Shown here: piece after piece, positions 24,995 to 33,565 of the stretch | Layout of the letters: each line of letters opens with the position of its first letter | Position numbering within the stretch: position 1 is the first letter of the stretch | Assembly (NCBI RefSeq): GCF_030811835.1 | Contig: NZ_JAUSRO010000016.1 | Span: 1 to 64,000 of the forward strand | Direction: 5' to 3' | Length of the DNA: 64,000 nucleotides | Source: Variovorax ginsengisoli | GTDB lineage: Bacteria; Pseudomonadota; Gammaproteobacteria; Burkholderiales; Burkholderiaceae_C | The notes under the pieces: model-generated | Told to the model about the DNA's origin: nothing | Database searches by the model: none | What the model saw: only the letters and a program-made list of their open reading frames with translations | Program-made: the position numbers and the translations under genes

Positions 24995-26293
24995 TCAGAT
25001 GCAGCCGTCGAACATCATCACGTCGACTTCATCGCCCGCGGCCACGCTGTGCTGGCCGTGGTGCAGCACCACCAGCCCGTTGGCCGCAACCATCGAGCTG
25101 AGCACGCCCGACCCCTGGTTGCCGGCAATGCGCACCTCGGGCAGGGCGCCGGGCACCTGCTGAACGAAGCCGCGCTGGTATTCGGTGCGGCCGGGTTTCT
25201 TGCGGATGGCACCTGCGCTGCGTGCCCTGAGCAGCGGTGGTGGCGCGGCATCGGCGATATTGCAGCCCATCATCTGGAGCAACGCGGGCCGCACGAACGC
25301 CAGGAACGTGACCATCACCGCCACCGGGTTGCCCGGCAGGCCGAACAGCACGGCGCTGTGCGATGGGTTGCCGCCGATCAAGCCGACGGCCATGGGCCGA
25401 CCCGGTCGCATCGCGATGCGCCAGAAGGCCATGTCGCCCAGCCGCTGCATGACGGCGCGCGTGTGGTCGGCTTCGCCTACGCTCACGCCGCCGCTGGTGA
25501 CGATGGCGTCGGCCTCACGCGCTGCGCGCTGCAGGGTGGCCTCGAGCGCAGTCGGGTCGTCGCGCACCATGCCCAGGTCGATCACCTCGCAGCCCAGTCG
25601 CGTGAGCAGCCCGAACACCGTGTAGCGGTTGCTGTCGTACACGGCACCTTCGCGGGGCGTGTCGCCCAGGCTCAGAATCTCGTCGCCCGTGGAGAAGTAA
25701 GCCACCCGCAGGCGGCGCCTGACCGTCACGCGCGGCAACCCCAGGCTTGCAAGCAGCCCCAGCGCGGCAGGCGTCACGCGGGTGCCGGCGTGCAGCGCAG
25801 CCGTGCCTGCCTGGAGGTCTTCGCCCGCGAAACGGCGGTTGTCGCCACGGCGCAGCGCGCTGGCCGGAAAGCGCACCGTGCCGTCGGCGACATGGCAGAA
25901 CTCCTGGGGCACCACGGTGTCCAGCCCGGCCGGCATCACCGCGCCCGTCATGATCCTGAGGGCCTCGCCCGCGGCGACCGTGCCACGCCAGGCGGCGCCG
26001 GCCAGCGCCGTGCCGATCACGCGCAGGGTGAGATCGCCGCTGACGCCATCGAGCCGCGCGCCGTCGAAGGCAAAGCCGTCCATGGCGGAGTTGTCGTGCG
26101 GGGGGACGTCGAAGGGTGAGATCACGTCGCTAGCCAGGACACGGCCGAGCGCGTCGAAGAGCGCCACGTCCTGTGTTTCCTGAACGACGGCAGGCGCCAC
26201 CAGTTCGCGCAGGAAGGTCCATACGCCGTCGACGTCAAGCGCCTGTGGATCGTAGCCGGCCAGTGCGGCCGCAATGTCTTGGATGCGGCTCAT
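24995..26293 (-). CDS. moeA: Molybdopterin molybdenumtransferase MoeA
   Basis: A 432-aa MoeA that inserts molybdate into adenylylated molybdopterin. Markers are DVPPHDNSAMDGFAFDG near residue 65, the MoCF/MPT-binding region TGDEILSLGD and YDSNRYTVFGLL, IVTSGGVSVGEADHTRAVM near 265, and GLPGNPVAVMVTFLAFVRP. It is the last gene of a moaA-mobA-moeA minus-strand group and its ATG overlaps the mobA stop by four bases. It is convergent with rnhA with only 7 bases between. Confidence 0.94.
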   Translation of the reverse strand: MSRIQDIAAALAGYDPQALDVDGVWTFLRELVAPAVVQETQDVALFDALGRVLASDVISPFDVPPHDNSAMDGFAFDGARLDGVSGDLTLRVIGTALAGAAWRGTVAAGEALRIMTGAVMPAGLDTVVPQEFCHVADGTVRFPASALRRGDNRRFAGEDLQAGTAALHAGTRVTPAALGLLASLGLPRVTVRRRLRVAYFSTGDEILSLGDTPREGAVYDSNRYTVFGLLTRLGCEVIDLGMVRDDPTALEATLQRAAREADAIVTSGGVSVGEADHTRAVMQRLGDMAFWRIAMRPGRPMAVGLIGGNPSHSAVLFGLPGNPVAVMVTFLAFVRPALLQMMGCNIADAAPPPLLRARSAGAIRKKPGRTEYQRGFVQQVPGALPEVRIAGNQGSGVLSSMVAANGLVVLHHGQHSVAAGDEVDVMMFDGCI

Positions 26294-26943
26294 TTCAGAG
26301 GTTGCTGCGCTTCGAGCGCATGCAGTTCAGCGAGCGTGTTCGCGTTGAAGAAGGCCTCGGGCGCGTCCGTCGGCCGGTCGAAGGGCACGACCACCGTGCG
26401 ATGCTGCGCCGTCCATGCGTCGATCTTTCGGCCCCCATCCTGGGTGAAGCGCGACAGGCTTTCCAGCAGCGCAGTCGACAGCAGGCAGAACACCGGCTGT
26501 GTCCGCAACACCGGCGCACCGCCCTGCGGGCCTGGCTCGGGTGCGCTGACCATGGCGATTTCGGCGTCTTCGGCGACCAGTGCTGCGGCCAGACGGGCGG
26601 CCATGTCGAGCGGGAACATCGGCGAATCGCAGGGCACCGTGAGCAGGTAGGGCGTCTCGCAGCGCTCCAGCCCGGTCAGTACGCCAGCGAGCGGCCCTGC
26701 GTAGTCGGCCAGACCGTCGGGCCATACCGGCGCACCGAAGGACTCATAAGCCGCCAGGTTGCGGTTGGCGTTGATCATGACCTCGCCGACCTGCATGCCC
26801 AGGCGCAGCAAGGCGTTCATGGCAAGCGGGGTGCCGTTGAAACTTTGCAGGCCCTTGTCGACACCGCCCATGCGGGTGCCGCGTCCTCCCGCGAGAACGA
26901 TGCCCGTGATGTCGGAGGCCGAAATGGGGGAGTGGGTCGTCAT
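26290..26943 (-). CDS. mobA: Molybdenum cofactor guanylyltransferase MobA
   Basis: A 217-aa nucleotidyltransferase that links GMP to molybdopterin to give the guanine dinucleotide cofactor used by DMSO-reductase-family enzymes. The GTP-binding loop GIVLAGGRGTRMGGVDKGL is at residues 14-32 and the metal site PCDSPMFP near 102-109. It lies 37 bases after moaA and overlaps moeA by four bases. Confidence 0.93.
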   Translation of the reverse strand: MTTHSPISASDITGIVLAGGRGTRMGGVDKGLQSFNGTPLAMNALLRLGMQVGEVMINANRNLAAYESFGAPVWPDGLADYAGPLAGVLTGLERCETPYLLTVPCDSPMFPLDMAARLAAALVAEDAEIAMVSAPEPGPQGGAPVLRTQPVFCLLSTALLESLSRFTQDGGRKIDAWTAQHRTVVVPFDRPTDAPEAFFNANTLAELHALEAQQPLK

Positions 26944-26980
26944 GGTGTCGTATGCGAGGTGGCTGGCAGAGCGAATCCAG

Positions 26981-28111
26981 TCATCCGCCGATGTAGCTCA
27001 TTTCGACGCGTCGGGGCGCCGTGGCACTGGCCGTGTCGGGGCCGCGCAGGGCACGCAGTTCGGAGTAGCGGTCGGACCGACCCTGCCAGACCTGGCCGAT
27101 GCGCGAGAGGATGTCGGCGTCGCTCGCGCCATCGCGCAGCAAGGGGCGCAGGTCGTGCCCCTGGTTGGCGAACAGGCACAGATAAAGCCGTCCCTCGGTC
27201 GACAGGCGTGCGCGGCTGCAGTCGTGGCAGAACGCTTGCGTGACGCTGCTGATGACGCCGATCTCGCCGCCGCCATCGGCGTAGGCCCAGCGCTGCGCGG
27301 TCTCGCCGGGCGCGCTGGCTTCAAGCGGTACCAGTGGCAGTTCGGCGCCGATGCGCCGCACCACCTCGGCCGAGGGCAGCACCTCGTCCATGCGCCAGCC
27401 ATTGGTGGCGCCCACATCCATGTATTCGATGAAGCGCAGGATTGCGGTGCCACCGTAGTGCGCGCGGAAATGGCGCGCCATCGGCAGAATCTCCTGGTCA
27501 TTGGTGCCGCGCTTGACCACCATGTTGATCTTGATCGGCCCCAGCCCGACGTCGCGCGCGGCCTCGATGCCGTGCAGCACGTCGGCCACTGGAAAGTCGA
27601 CGTCGTTCATGCCCCGGAACACGGCGTCGTCCAGCCCATCCAGGCTGACCGTGACGCGCTGCAGGCCGGCCGCCTTCAGCGCACGGGCCTTGCGGGCAAG
27701 GAGCGAGCCGTTGGTGGTGAGCGTGAGGTCCAGTGGCAAGCCGTCGACCGTACGCAACGCGGCAAGCTGTTCGATCAGCGCCTCGATGTTCTTGCGCAGC
27801 AGCGGCTCGCCGCCGGTCAGCCGGATCTTGCGCACACCGTGCGCAGCGAAAAGCCGTGCCAGCCGGGTGATTTCCTCGAAGCTCAGCAGCGCCGCGTGGG
27901 GCAGGTACTGGTAGTCCTTGTCGAACACTTCCTTGGGCATGCAGTAGCTGCAACGGAAGTTGCACCGATCCGTCACGCTGATGCGCAGGTCGGTCAATGG
28001 TCGGCCGAGCCGGTCCGAAAGCTGCCCGGTGGCCGCGACGTGGACGTCCGGGGGCAGGGCGGCACGCTGTGCACGGCCGATATCGGCAAGGGAAATGGAA
28101 GTCTCGATCAT
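26981..28111 (-). CDS. moaA: GTP 3',8-cyclase MoaA
   Basis: A 376-aa radical-SAM enzyme that starts molybdopterin synthesis by rearranging GTP. The N-terminal cluster motif is CNFRCSYCMPKEVF (C-x3-C-x2-C), preceded by LRISVTDRCNF; RKIRLTGGEPLLRKN is the SAM-binding GGEP region. The C-terminal cluster ligands are in FCHDCSRARLSTEGRLYLCLF. Length is slightly above the usual 330-340 because of about 30 extra N-terminal residues. The intergenic region shared with divergent sodA (28112-28274) holds the Fur-like site. Confidence 0.94.
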   Translation of the reverse strand: MIETSISLADIGRAQRAALPPDVHVAATGQLSDRLGRPLTDLRISVTDRCNFRCSYCMPKEVFDKDYQYLPHAALLSFEEITRLARLFAAHGVRKIRLTGGEPLLRKNIEALIEQLAALRTVDGLPLDLTLTTNGSLLARKARALKAAGLQRVTVSLDGLDDAVFRGMNDVDFPVADVLHGIEAARDVGLGPIKINMVVKRGTNDQEILPMARHFRAHYGGTAILRFIEYMDVGATNGWRMDEVLPSAEVVRRIGAELPLVPLEASAPGETAQRWAYADGGGEIGVISSVTQAFCHDCSRARLSTEGRLYLCLFANQGHDLRPLLRDGASDADILSRIGQVWQGRSDRYSELRALRGPDTASATAPRRVEMSYIGG

Positions 28112-28195
28112 CGCGTGAAGTGCAATTTAACCGATCGTCTGTCACGTTGCCGTGCGACGGGTTTGGCGGCGCCATAAAAACTGGTGGACGATCTA

Positions 28196-28214
28196 AATAA
28201 GAATCAATATCATC
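28196..28214 (+). promoter_or_regulatory. Putative Fur box upstream of sodA
   Basis: AATAAGAATCAATATCATC matches 12 of 19 positions of the classical Fur consensus (GATAATGATAATCATTATC). It is AT-rich in otherwise GC-rich DNA and lies 61 bases before the sodA ATG, where iron-Fur repression would be expected for a Mn-SOD gene. Assignment rests on the match and on the known Fur control of sodA in enterobacteria. Confidence 0.5.
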
Positions 28215-28274
28215 TAATGACCCGAGTACGCAGATCCTGTTTCACGCAAAGGGTTGTCACAGGAACAGGAACCA

Positions 28275-28898
28275 ATGCCGCACACCCTTCCCACGCTTGC
28301 CTATGCCTACGATGCCCTGGAGCCGCACATCGACGCGCAGACGATGGAGATCCATCACACGCGCCATCACCAGACCTACGTGACCAACCTGAACGTGGCG
28401 CTGGAGGGCACCGACTACGCAGAACTGCCGATCGAAGCCCTGATTGCCCAGGTCGAGAGCCTGCCTGAGAAATTGCGCGCGCCGGTGCGCAACAACGGGG
28501 GCGGCCATGCCAACCACAGTCTCTTCTGGCGCGTGATGTCGCCCCAGGGCGGAGGGTTGCCGTCGGGTGCGTTGGCCGACGCGATCGATGCTCAACTGGG
28601 TGGGTTCGAAGCGTTCAAGAAGGCATTCACACAGGCGGCGCTGACGCGATTCGGCAGCGGCTGGGCCTGGCTGTGCGTGACGCCGGCCGGCGTGCTGAGT
28701 GTCGAGAGTTCCGGCAATCAGGACAGCCCCCTGATGGTGGGTATTGGATCGGGCCACACGCCCATCCTCGGTCTGGATGTGTGGGAGCACGCCTACTACC
28801 TGAAGTATCAGAATCGCCGCCCTGAGTACATTGCCGCGTTCTATAACGTCGTGGACTGGGCTGAAGTGGCTCGTCGTTACGCTGCCGCTGGCGGTTGA
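28275..28898 (+). CDS. sodA: Superoxide dismutase, Mn type
   Basis: A 207-aa Mn/Fe-family superoxide dismutase. Metal ligands are His27, His81, Asp168 and His172. The motif VRNNGGGHANHSLFW and Gln149 in GNQDSP are of Mn type, whereas Fe enzymes usually carry AAQ before the His. FGSGWAWL and DVWEHAYYLKYQNRRPEYI are classical. The ATG at 28275 gives the normal MPHTLPTLAYAYDALEPHID start. It is followed 12 bases later by a ZIP metal transporter gene, and preceded by a Fur-like site, which together suggest induction under iron limitation with manganese use. Cambialistic activity cannot be excluded. Confidence 0.94.
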   Translation: MPHTLPTLAYAYDALEPHIDAQTMEIHHTRHHQTYVTNLNVALEGTDYAELPIEALIAQVESLPEKLRAPVRNNGGGHANHSLFWRVMSPQGGGLPSGALADAIDAQLGGFEAFKKAFTQAALTRFGSGWAWLCVTPAGVLSVESSGNQDSPLMVGIGSGHTPILGLDVWEHAYYLKYQNRRPEYIAAFYNVVDWAEVARRYAAAGG

Positions 28899-28910
28899 GG
28901 ATACGGGCTG

Positions 28911-29825
28911 ATGGACATCGAAGAGCCACCGATCATGGCTGCGCCGAGGCGGCCCCGCCCCCTTCGCGAGTGGCTCGGATGGGCCATCGTGGCGGCTGGC
29001 GTACTCATCACCGTGTCGGCTTTCGCGCGCTTCGTGCGCCACGATTCCGTGGTGCAGGACGCCTTTCTCGGCGGCTGCGTGGCCGCGCTGGCGACGGCGC
29101 TCGGTACATTGCCGGTGCTGTTCTCGCAGCGGCTGTCCGACCGGGTGCAGGACACACTGTACGGATTCGGCGCAGGCGTCATGCTGGCCGCCTGCGCGTT
29201 CTCGCTGGTCATTCCCGGGCTGGAGGCCGCGCGAACCGGTGGCACCTTCGGTGGCGGTCCCTGGGCGGCTGGCAGCATCATCGGTGTGGCCATCCTGATG
29301 GGCGGGCTCGCGCTGCTCCTGATGGACCGCGTGCTGCCGCACGAACATTTCATCAAGGGGCGCGAAGGGCAGTCGGCGCAGAAGTTGCGGCGCACCTGGC
29401 TTTTCGTCTTTGCAATTGCACTGCACAACCTGCCCGAAGGCTTGGCCATCGGCGTCGGTTACGCGGGCAACGAAGGCTTGCGCGCCAACGCGCTGGCCAC
29501 GGGCATTGCCATCCAGGACGTGCCCGAAGGGCTGGTGGTCGCCGTCGCGCTGCTGGCGGCGGGCTACAAACGTAGCTTTGCCGTTGCGCTGGGCATGGCG
29601 TCGGGGCTGGTGGAGCCGCTGGGTGCGGTTTTCGGTGCCGCCATCGTTGGCTACTCGGCCGCTTTGCTGCCCTGGGGCCTTGGCTTCGCAGCGGGCGCAA
29701 TGCTGTTCGTCATCAGCCACGAGATCATTCCCGAATCGCATCGCAAGGGCCATGAGGCCTTTGCGACCGGCGGCCTGATGATCGGCTTCGTGTTGATGAT
29801 GCTGCTGGACACGGCGCTCGGTTGA
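28911..29825 (+). CDS. ZIP-family divalent metal transporter (GufA-like)
   Basis: A 304-aa membrane protein with about eight transmembrane helices. The ZIP metal site is IALHNLPEGLAIGVG, with the second conserved segment GIAIQDVPEGLVVAVAL and the C-terminal FVISHEIIPESHRKGHE. GufA/ZupT-type members import Zn, Mn or Fe. The gene starts 12 bases after sodA and is almost certainly in the same operon. Given the Mn-type dismutase, manganese (or iron) import is a reasonable guess, but the sequence alone does not set specificity. Confidence 0.9.
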   Translation: MDIEEPPIMAAPRRPRPLREWLGWAIVAAGVLITVSAFARFVRHDSVVQDAFLGGCVAALATALGTLPVLFSQRLSDRVQDTLYGFGAGVMLAACAFSLVIPGLEAARTGGTFGGGPWAAGSIIGVAILMGGLALLLMDRVLPHEHFIKGREGQSAQKLRRTWLFVFAIALHNLPEGLAIGVGYAGNEGLRANALATGIAIQDVPEGLVVAVALLAAGYKRSFAVALGMASGLVEPLGAVFGAAIVGYSAALLPWGLGFAAGAMLFVISHEIIPESHRKGHEAFATGGLMIGFVLMMLLDTALG

Positions 29826-29880
29826 GCCTGATCCTGCGACCCTGCGGCACTGCATGGGGCAGCGCCGCGGGGCCCGGGGA

Positions 29881-31314
29881 TCAGCCGTGCTTGATCGCGA
29901 CAGTCTTCAGGGTGGTGAAGCCGTACAGTGCTTCAAAGCCCTTTTCTCGGCCATAGCCGGAAGACTTCACGCCGCCGAACGGCAATTCGACGCCGCCGCC
30001 GGCACCATAGTTGTTGATGAAGACCTGGCCGGCTCGCACACGCTTGGCCATGCGGAACTGGCGGCCGCCGTCGTTCGTCCAGACGCCGGCAACCAGGCCG
30101 AACTGGGTGGCGTTGGCCATGGCCACCGCTTCGTCTTCGTCGCCGAAGGCCATGGCGGCGAGCACGGGGCCGAACACTTCTTCCTGCGCAAGGCGGTGGT
30201 CCACCGGCACATCGCGCAGCAGCGTGGGCGCCTGGTAGAAGCCGGTTTCCGGCGCTTCGTCAACCACCACGCCCTGCGCCACCATCGGGATGCCAGCGAC
30301 TTGCGCGTCCGAGAGAAAGTCCCATACGCGCTGCTGCTGCGTCTGCCGGATGAGGGGGCCGACGTCGAGGTCCATGGCCGCCGGGCCGACGCGCAGTGCG
30401 GCAAAGGCGTTGCCCAGGCGTTCGAGCAGCAATTCGTAGATGTCGCGCTGGATCAGCACCCGCGAGCCGGCCGAGCAGGTCTGGCCCGCGTTCTGCACGA
30501 TCGCGTTGACCAGCGCCGGCACGGCGGCACCCAGGTCGGCATCGGCGAAGATGATCTGCGGGCTTTTGCCGCCCAGCTCGAGCGTGACCGGGCAATGGCG
30601 CTGCGCGGCGACCTGCTGGATCAGCGTGCCCACCGATGGACTGCCGGTGAAGCTGATGTGGTCGATGCCGACGTGGCGCGCGAGCGCGTCGCCGACCTCA
30701 TGGCCGTAGCCCGTCACGATGTTGAGCGCGCCGGCTGGAAAGCCGACCTCTGCGGCGAGCTGTGCCACGCGGATGAGCGACAGGCAGGCATCTTCCGCCG
30801 GCTTGACCACGCACACATTGCCGGCCGCCAAGGCACCCCCTACGCTGCGCCCGAAGATCTGCATCGGGTAGTTCCACGGAATGATGTGGCCCGTGACGCC
30901 GTGCGGTTCGCGCCAGGTCATCACGCTGTAACCGTCGAGGTATGGAATGGTCTCTCCGTGCAGCTTGTCGCAGGCGCCGGCATAGAACTCGAAGTAGCGC
31001 ACCAGTGCCAGCGCGTCGGCCCGCGCCTGCTTGACCGGCTTGCCGCAGTCACTCTGTTCCAGGGCCGTGAGCTCGTCGACGTGGTCGGCGATCTTCTGAG
31101 ACAGCTTGTAGAGCAGGCGACCCCGGTCGGCCGCGCTGACCTTGTGCCATACGCCGTCGAAACAGTCGCGCGCCGCCCGCACGGCGTCGTCGATGTCGGC
31201 GGCGTTGCTGCGCTGCAGTTCATCGAACTGCTGGCCGTCCGACGGGTCGACGACGGGAAGGGTGCGGCCGGACGAGGAGGGCACGTCGGCGTTGGCGATG
31301 TAGTTGAATTGCAT
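29881..31314 (-). CDS. Aldehyde dehydrogenase family protein
   Basis: A 477-aa NAD(P)-dependent aldehyde dehydrogenase. The catalytic Cys is in NAGQTCSAGSRVL and the general-base Glu in TLELGGKSPQIIFADADL; GVTGHIIPWNYP and FTGSPSVGT form the cofactor site, and EEVFGPVLAAMAF closes the domain. It resembles betaine/gamma-aminobutyraldehyde-type enzymes, but the substrate is undetermined. The start MQFNYIANAD was chosen for family length; 22 further residues are possible upstream. It is a single gene, and no regulator is adjacent. Confidence 0.9.
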   Translation of the reverse strand: MQFNYIANADVPSSSGRTLPVVDPSDGQQFDELQRSNAADIDDAVRAARDCFDGVWHKVSAADRGRLLYKLSQKIADHVDELTALEQSDCGKPVKQARADALALVRYFEFYAGACDKLHGETIPYLDGYSVMTWREPHGVTGHIIPWNYPMQIFGRSVGGALAAGNVCVVKPAEDACLSLIRVAQLAAEVGFPAGALNIVTGYGHEVGDALARHVGIDHISFTGSPSVGTLIQQVAAQRHCPVTLELGGKSPQIIFADADLGAAVPALVNAIVQNAGQTCSAGSRVLIQRDIYELLLERLGNAFAALRVGPAAMDLDVGPLIRQTQQQRVWDFLSDAQVAGIPMVAQGVVVDEAPETGFYQAPTLLRDVPVDHRLAQEEVFGPVLAAMAFGDEDEAVAMANATQFGLVAGVWTNDGGRQFRMAKRVRAGQVFINNYGAGGGVELPFGGVKSSGYGREKGFEALYGFTTLKTVAIKHG

Positions 31315-31709
31315 GGGGAAGGCCAGGGGCCGGAAGCTGCGAAAAGCGCCGATCAGGCCGCGCCTTCTCTGGTGGAGCAAGGGCGCCGGCAGTGTTCGGC
31401 AAACCCGAAATCTTACTGGTGAAGCACCGGTTCGCGCTCGTGCGTCCGGGCTTGTCCTGCCCCTACGCGCACTACGCTATGGAAGTCGTAGCAAAATAGG
31501 GCTCAAGGCTCTTTGTCGCCTCCGCCCCGCGTCTTGCGATCTTGCGATGGATCCGGGCGTCCCGCGGCTGCCGTCCAGAGCCATGAAAAGCTGAATTCCT
31601 CCGCACGCCGGCCTGCGCCGCTGCGCGCTCGACGCCTCCCGGGGTGTCAGGCTGCGTGCCAAGGAAGCCATTGTCTGCGCGATGACGCGCCCGAACCCCG
31701 GTACTGCCC
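31315..31709. other. Intergenic region of 395 bp, no gene seen
   Basis: This gap lies between the starts of the aldehyde dehydrogenase (minus) and the small Cys protein (plus), so it should hold both promoters. Several short open frames exist on both strands but none has a family resemblance or plausible composition. A tandem octamer CTTGCGAT-CTTGCGAT occurs near 31535-31550. I see no tRNA, terminator or clear operator. Confidence 0.5.
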
Positions 31710-31958
31710 ATGTCCAAAGCTGAAGTCAAAACTGCCGTCGTCGCCGACGGCCTGCGTTACAAGTCCAAGCCTTCGGGCTCACCGTTCCGTGCCTCCGCGT
31801 CGTTCAGCGGCGCCACCATGTCGTGCTTCATGTGCGGCAAGCACCGCACGCGTGCCCAACTGCGCACGCGACAGGTGCTGGGCAAGTCGCAAAGCGTCTG
31901 CGCGCCCTCCTGCAAGGGTCTTGAAGAGTTGCTCGAAGCCGCCGCGACCGGCGGCTGA
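31710..31958 (+). CDS. Small Cys-containing conserved-type protein, function unknown
   Basis: An 82-aa protein with CFMCGKHRTRAQLRTRQVLGKSQ and then CAPSCKGLEELLEA, that is, two CxxC/CxxxC pairs about 30 residues apart, as in small zinc ribbons. The N-terminal 30 residues are basic and Ser-rich. It has a normal start and codon use like its neighbours. It may be a zinc-binding nucleic-acid-associated protein, but I do not recognise the family. It converges with the PF10118 gene. Confidence 0.65.
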   Translation: MSKAEVKTAVVADGLRYKSKPSGSPFRASASFSGATMSCFMCGKHRTRAQLRTRQVLGKSQSVCAPSCKGLEELLEAAATGG

Positions 31959-31968
31959 GCGCCAGATT

Positions 31969-32784
31969 TCAGCCCACCGGCACGTAGAGCGCCCGGTTGT
32001 CGGCCAGCCAGGCTGCCGACCGGTGGCTGTCGTGCTGCGAGGGGTGAAAGTCCTTGCGGAAGTAGCTGCGCCATGCCTTGAGATTTGAGCCCAGCAGGCC
32101 GTCGCGCCCCAGCAGGATGCGCGCCGCGCTCTTCCACGTCGCGCGCTTCCACAGTTGGCCTTCATGGCGAAGGTTGGCGGTGGTCTGGCGCATCAGGTCC
32201 ATCAGGAACATCAGGGTCGTGCGGCGAAACCATCGCGTGCGCCAGCGCTCGGAGCCGCCCGCGGCGCGGTACAGGTCGAAAGCCGTGTTCTTGTGTTCCG
32301 ACTCTTCCGCGCTGTGCCACAGCCAGAGCGTCCTGAGCCGGGGTTCCGCACCGTCGAGCACTTCAGGGTGGGCCAGCAGCCAGTCGGCGAACATCGCGGT
32401 GAAGTGTTCGGTCGCCGCAGTGATGGCCAGTGCGTGCCGCGGGTCTTCGCCTTCGAGCAACGTCATGCGCTGCGCGGCACGGGGTGTCCAACGATCGACC
32501 AGCCCGTGGCTTTCCAGGTGCGCATTGAACAGCGCATGAATGCGCCGGTGCGTTGCCTCCTGGCCGATGAAACCCTTGATCTCTTCGCGCCGCTGTGCCT
32601 GAACGTCTGGCGGGAGCGTGGCCACCGTATCGCGCACCGCGTCGATGAAGAACTGCTCACCGAAAGGAAAGCTCATGGAGAGCGCGTTGAAGAACGCGGT
32701 GGCAAAGGCATCGCCACCGCACCAGTCGCGCGCAAACGGCGGCTTCATGTCGATCAGAAGGCGTCGGACGACGAGGTCGGTCAT
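31969..32784 (-). CDS. Predicted metal-dependent hydrolase family (PF10118-like)
   Basis: A 271-aa protein resembling the family annotated as predicted metal-dependent hydrolases (PF10118). GEQFFIDAVRDT, FIGQEATHRRIHALFN, ATEHFTAMFADWLLA and LWLWHSAEESEHKNTAFDLY supply conserved Glu and His residues spaced like a di-iron helical-bundle site (E-x2-H, E-x2-H, E-x2-E-H), so a ferritin-like oxygenase fold is conceivable. Reaction unknown. The gene is divergent from a TetR gene and the 112-base gap holds two perfect palindromes, so it is the probable target of that regulator. Some relatives sit next to lipid-oxidation genes. Confidence 0.82.
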   Translation of the reverse strand: MTDLVVRRLLIDMKPPFARDWCGGDAFATAFFNALSMSFPFGEQFFIDAVRDTVATLPPDVQAQRREEIKGFIGQEATHRRIHALFNAHLESHGLVDRWTPRAAQRMTLLEGEDPRHALAITAATEHFTAMFADWLLAHPEVLDGAEPRLRTLWLWHSAEESEHKNTAFDLYRAAGGSERWRTRWFRRTTLMFLMDLMRQTTANLRHEGQLWKRATWKSAARILLGRDGLLGSNLKAWRSYFRKDFHPSQHDSHRSAAWLADNRALYVPVG

Positions 32785-32818
32785 GGTTTCTCTCCAAAGA
32801 GGGTTCAGTGAATGCGAG

Positions 32819-32838
32819 TTGGTACGACGTAGTACCAA
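32819..32838. promoter_or_regulatory. Palindromic operator 1 for divergent TetR regulator
   Basis: TTGGTAC-GACGTA-GTACCAA is a perfect inverted repeat with 7-base arms and a 6-base spacer. It lies 35 bases upstream of the minus-strand PF10118-like gene start. The same arms recur at operator 2, 37 bases away centre to centre. Confidence 0.85.
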
Positions 32839-32855
32839 TATGGTCTGCCGAACAG

Positions 32856-32875
32856 TTGGTACTGTCAAGTACCAA
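32856..32875. promoter_or_regulatory. Palindromic operator 2 for divergent TetR regulator
   Basis: TTGGTAC-TGTCAA-GTACCAA repeats the arms of operator 1 exactly with a different spacer. It ends 21 bases before the TetR start codon, placing it where it could block the TetR promoter itself. Conserved arms with a free spacer are what a dimeric TetR protein reads. Confidence 0.85.
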
Positions 32876-32896
32876 AGCATGTAAAAATCTGCGCCC

Positions 32897-33502
32897 ATGA
32901 CCTTCGCTGCGGTATCCGAGGTGACCCCTTCTCTGCACGCCCACCACGGGCGCCTGCTGGAGGGCATGGCACGCGCCGTGGCGGCCAAAGGCTATGCAGA
33001 CACCACCATCGCCGACATCGTGCGCGAGGCGGCGGTGTCGCGCCGCAGCTTCTACGAGCATTTCGCCACCAAGGCCGATTGCCTGATCGCGCTGTATGAA
33101 GCGGCCAGCAGCCAGGCGCTGGCGGTGCTGAGCGCGGCGGTCGATCCGGCGCAACCGTGGCAGGCCCAGGTCGAGCATGCTGTCGCGGCGTACCTCGACG
33201 TGCTGTCGCAGGACCCGGTACTGCTGCGCACGCTCTTTGTCGAAGTGCTGGGACTCGGCCTGCCGGGGCTGGCTGTGCGGCGGCGCGTGAACCGTGAAAT
33301 CGCCGGCTTCATCCAGCTGGCCACGGCGGGGGCGGGCGGCGCTCATCTCACCCCGGACATGGCGATGACAGTGGTGGGTGGAATCAACGAGCTCATCCTG
33401 CAGGCGATCGAAGAAGACCGCGGCGGCGATCTGCAGGCGCTGGTCGCGCCCGCCACCCGTCTGGTCCGCGCCGTGGCGGGTGCGCCGCAAGCAGCCCCGT
33501 AA
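32897..33502 (+). CDS. TetR-family transcriptional regulator
   Basis: A 201-aa TetR repressor. The N-terminal helix-turn-helix spans about 15-62, with GYADTTIADIVREAAVSRRSFYEHFATKADCLIALYE as the classic core; the C-terminal ligand domain is helical and hydrophobic. It is divergent from the PF10118-like gene and two identical-arm palindromes lie between them, so repression of both genes is likely. The ligand could be a lipid or fatty acyl compound by analogy with neighbours of such pairs, but that is a guess. No strong SD precedes the ATG. Confidence 0.9.
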   Translation: MTFAAVSEVTPSLHAHHGRLLEGMARAVAAKGYADTTIADIVREAAVSRRSFYEHFATKADCLIALYEAASSQALAVLSAAVDPAQPWQAQVEHAVAAYLDVLSQDPVLLRTLFVEVLGLGLPGLAVRRRVNREIAGFIQLATAGAGGAHLTPDMAMTVVGGINELILQAIEEDRGGDLQALVAPATRLVRAVAGAPQAAP

Positions 33503-33565
33503 AATTGGGCCAACGCATCTGCCGGTGCGAAGGTCCGGCCCCACAAGACTCCCAGAGACACCCGA

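Noticed and set aside
28257..29855. Long minus-strand open frame over sodA and the ZIP gene
   Set aside because: Opposite two clear genes, composition is His/Arg/Gln-rich, no motif.
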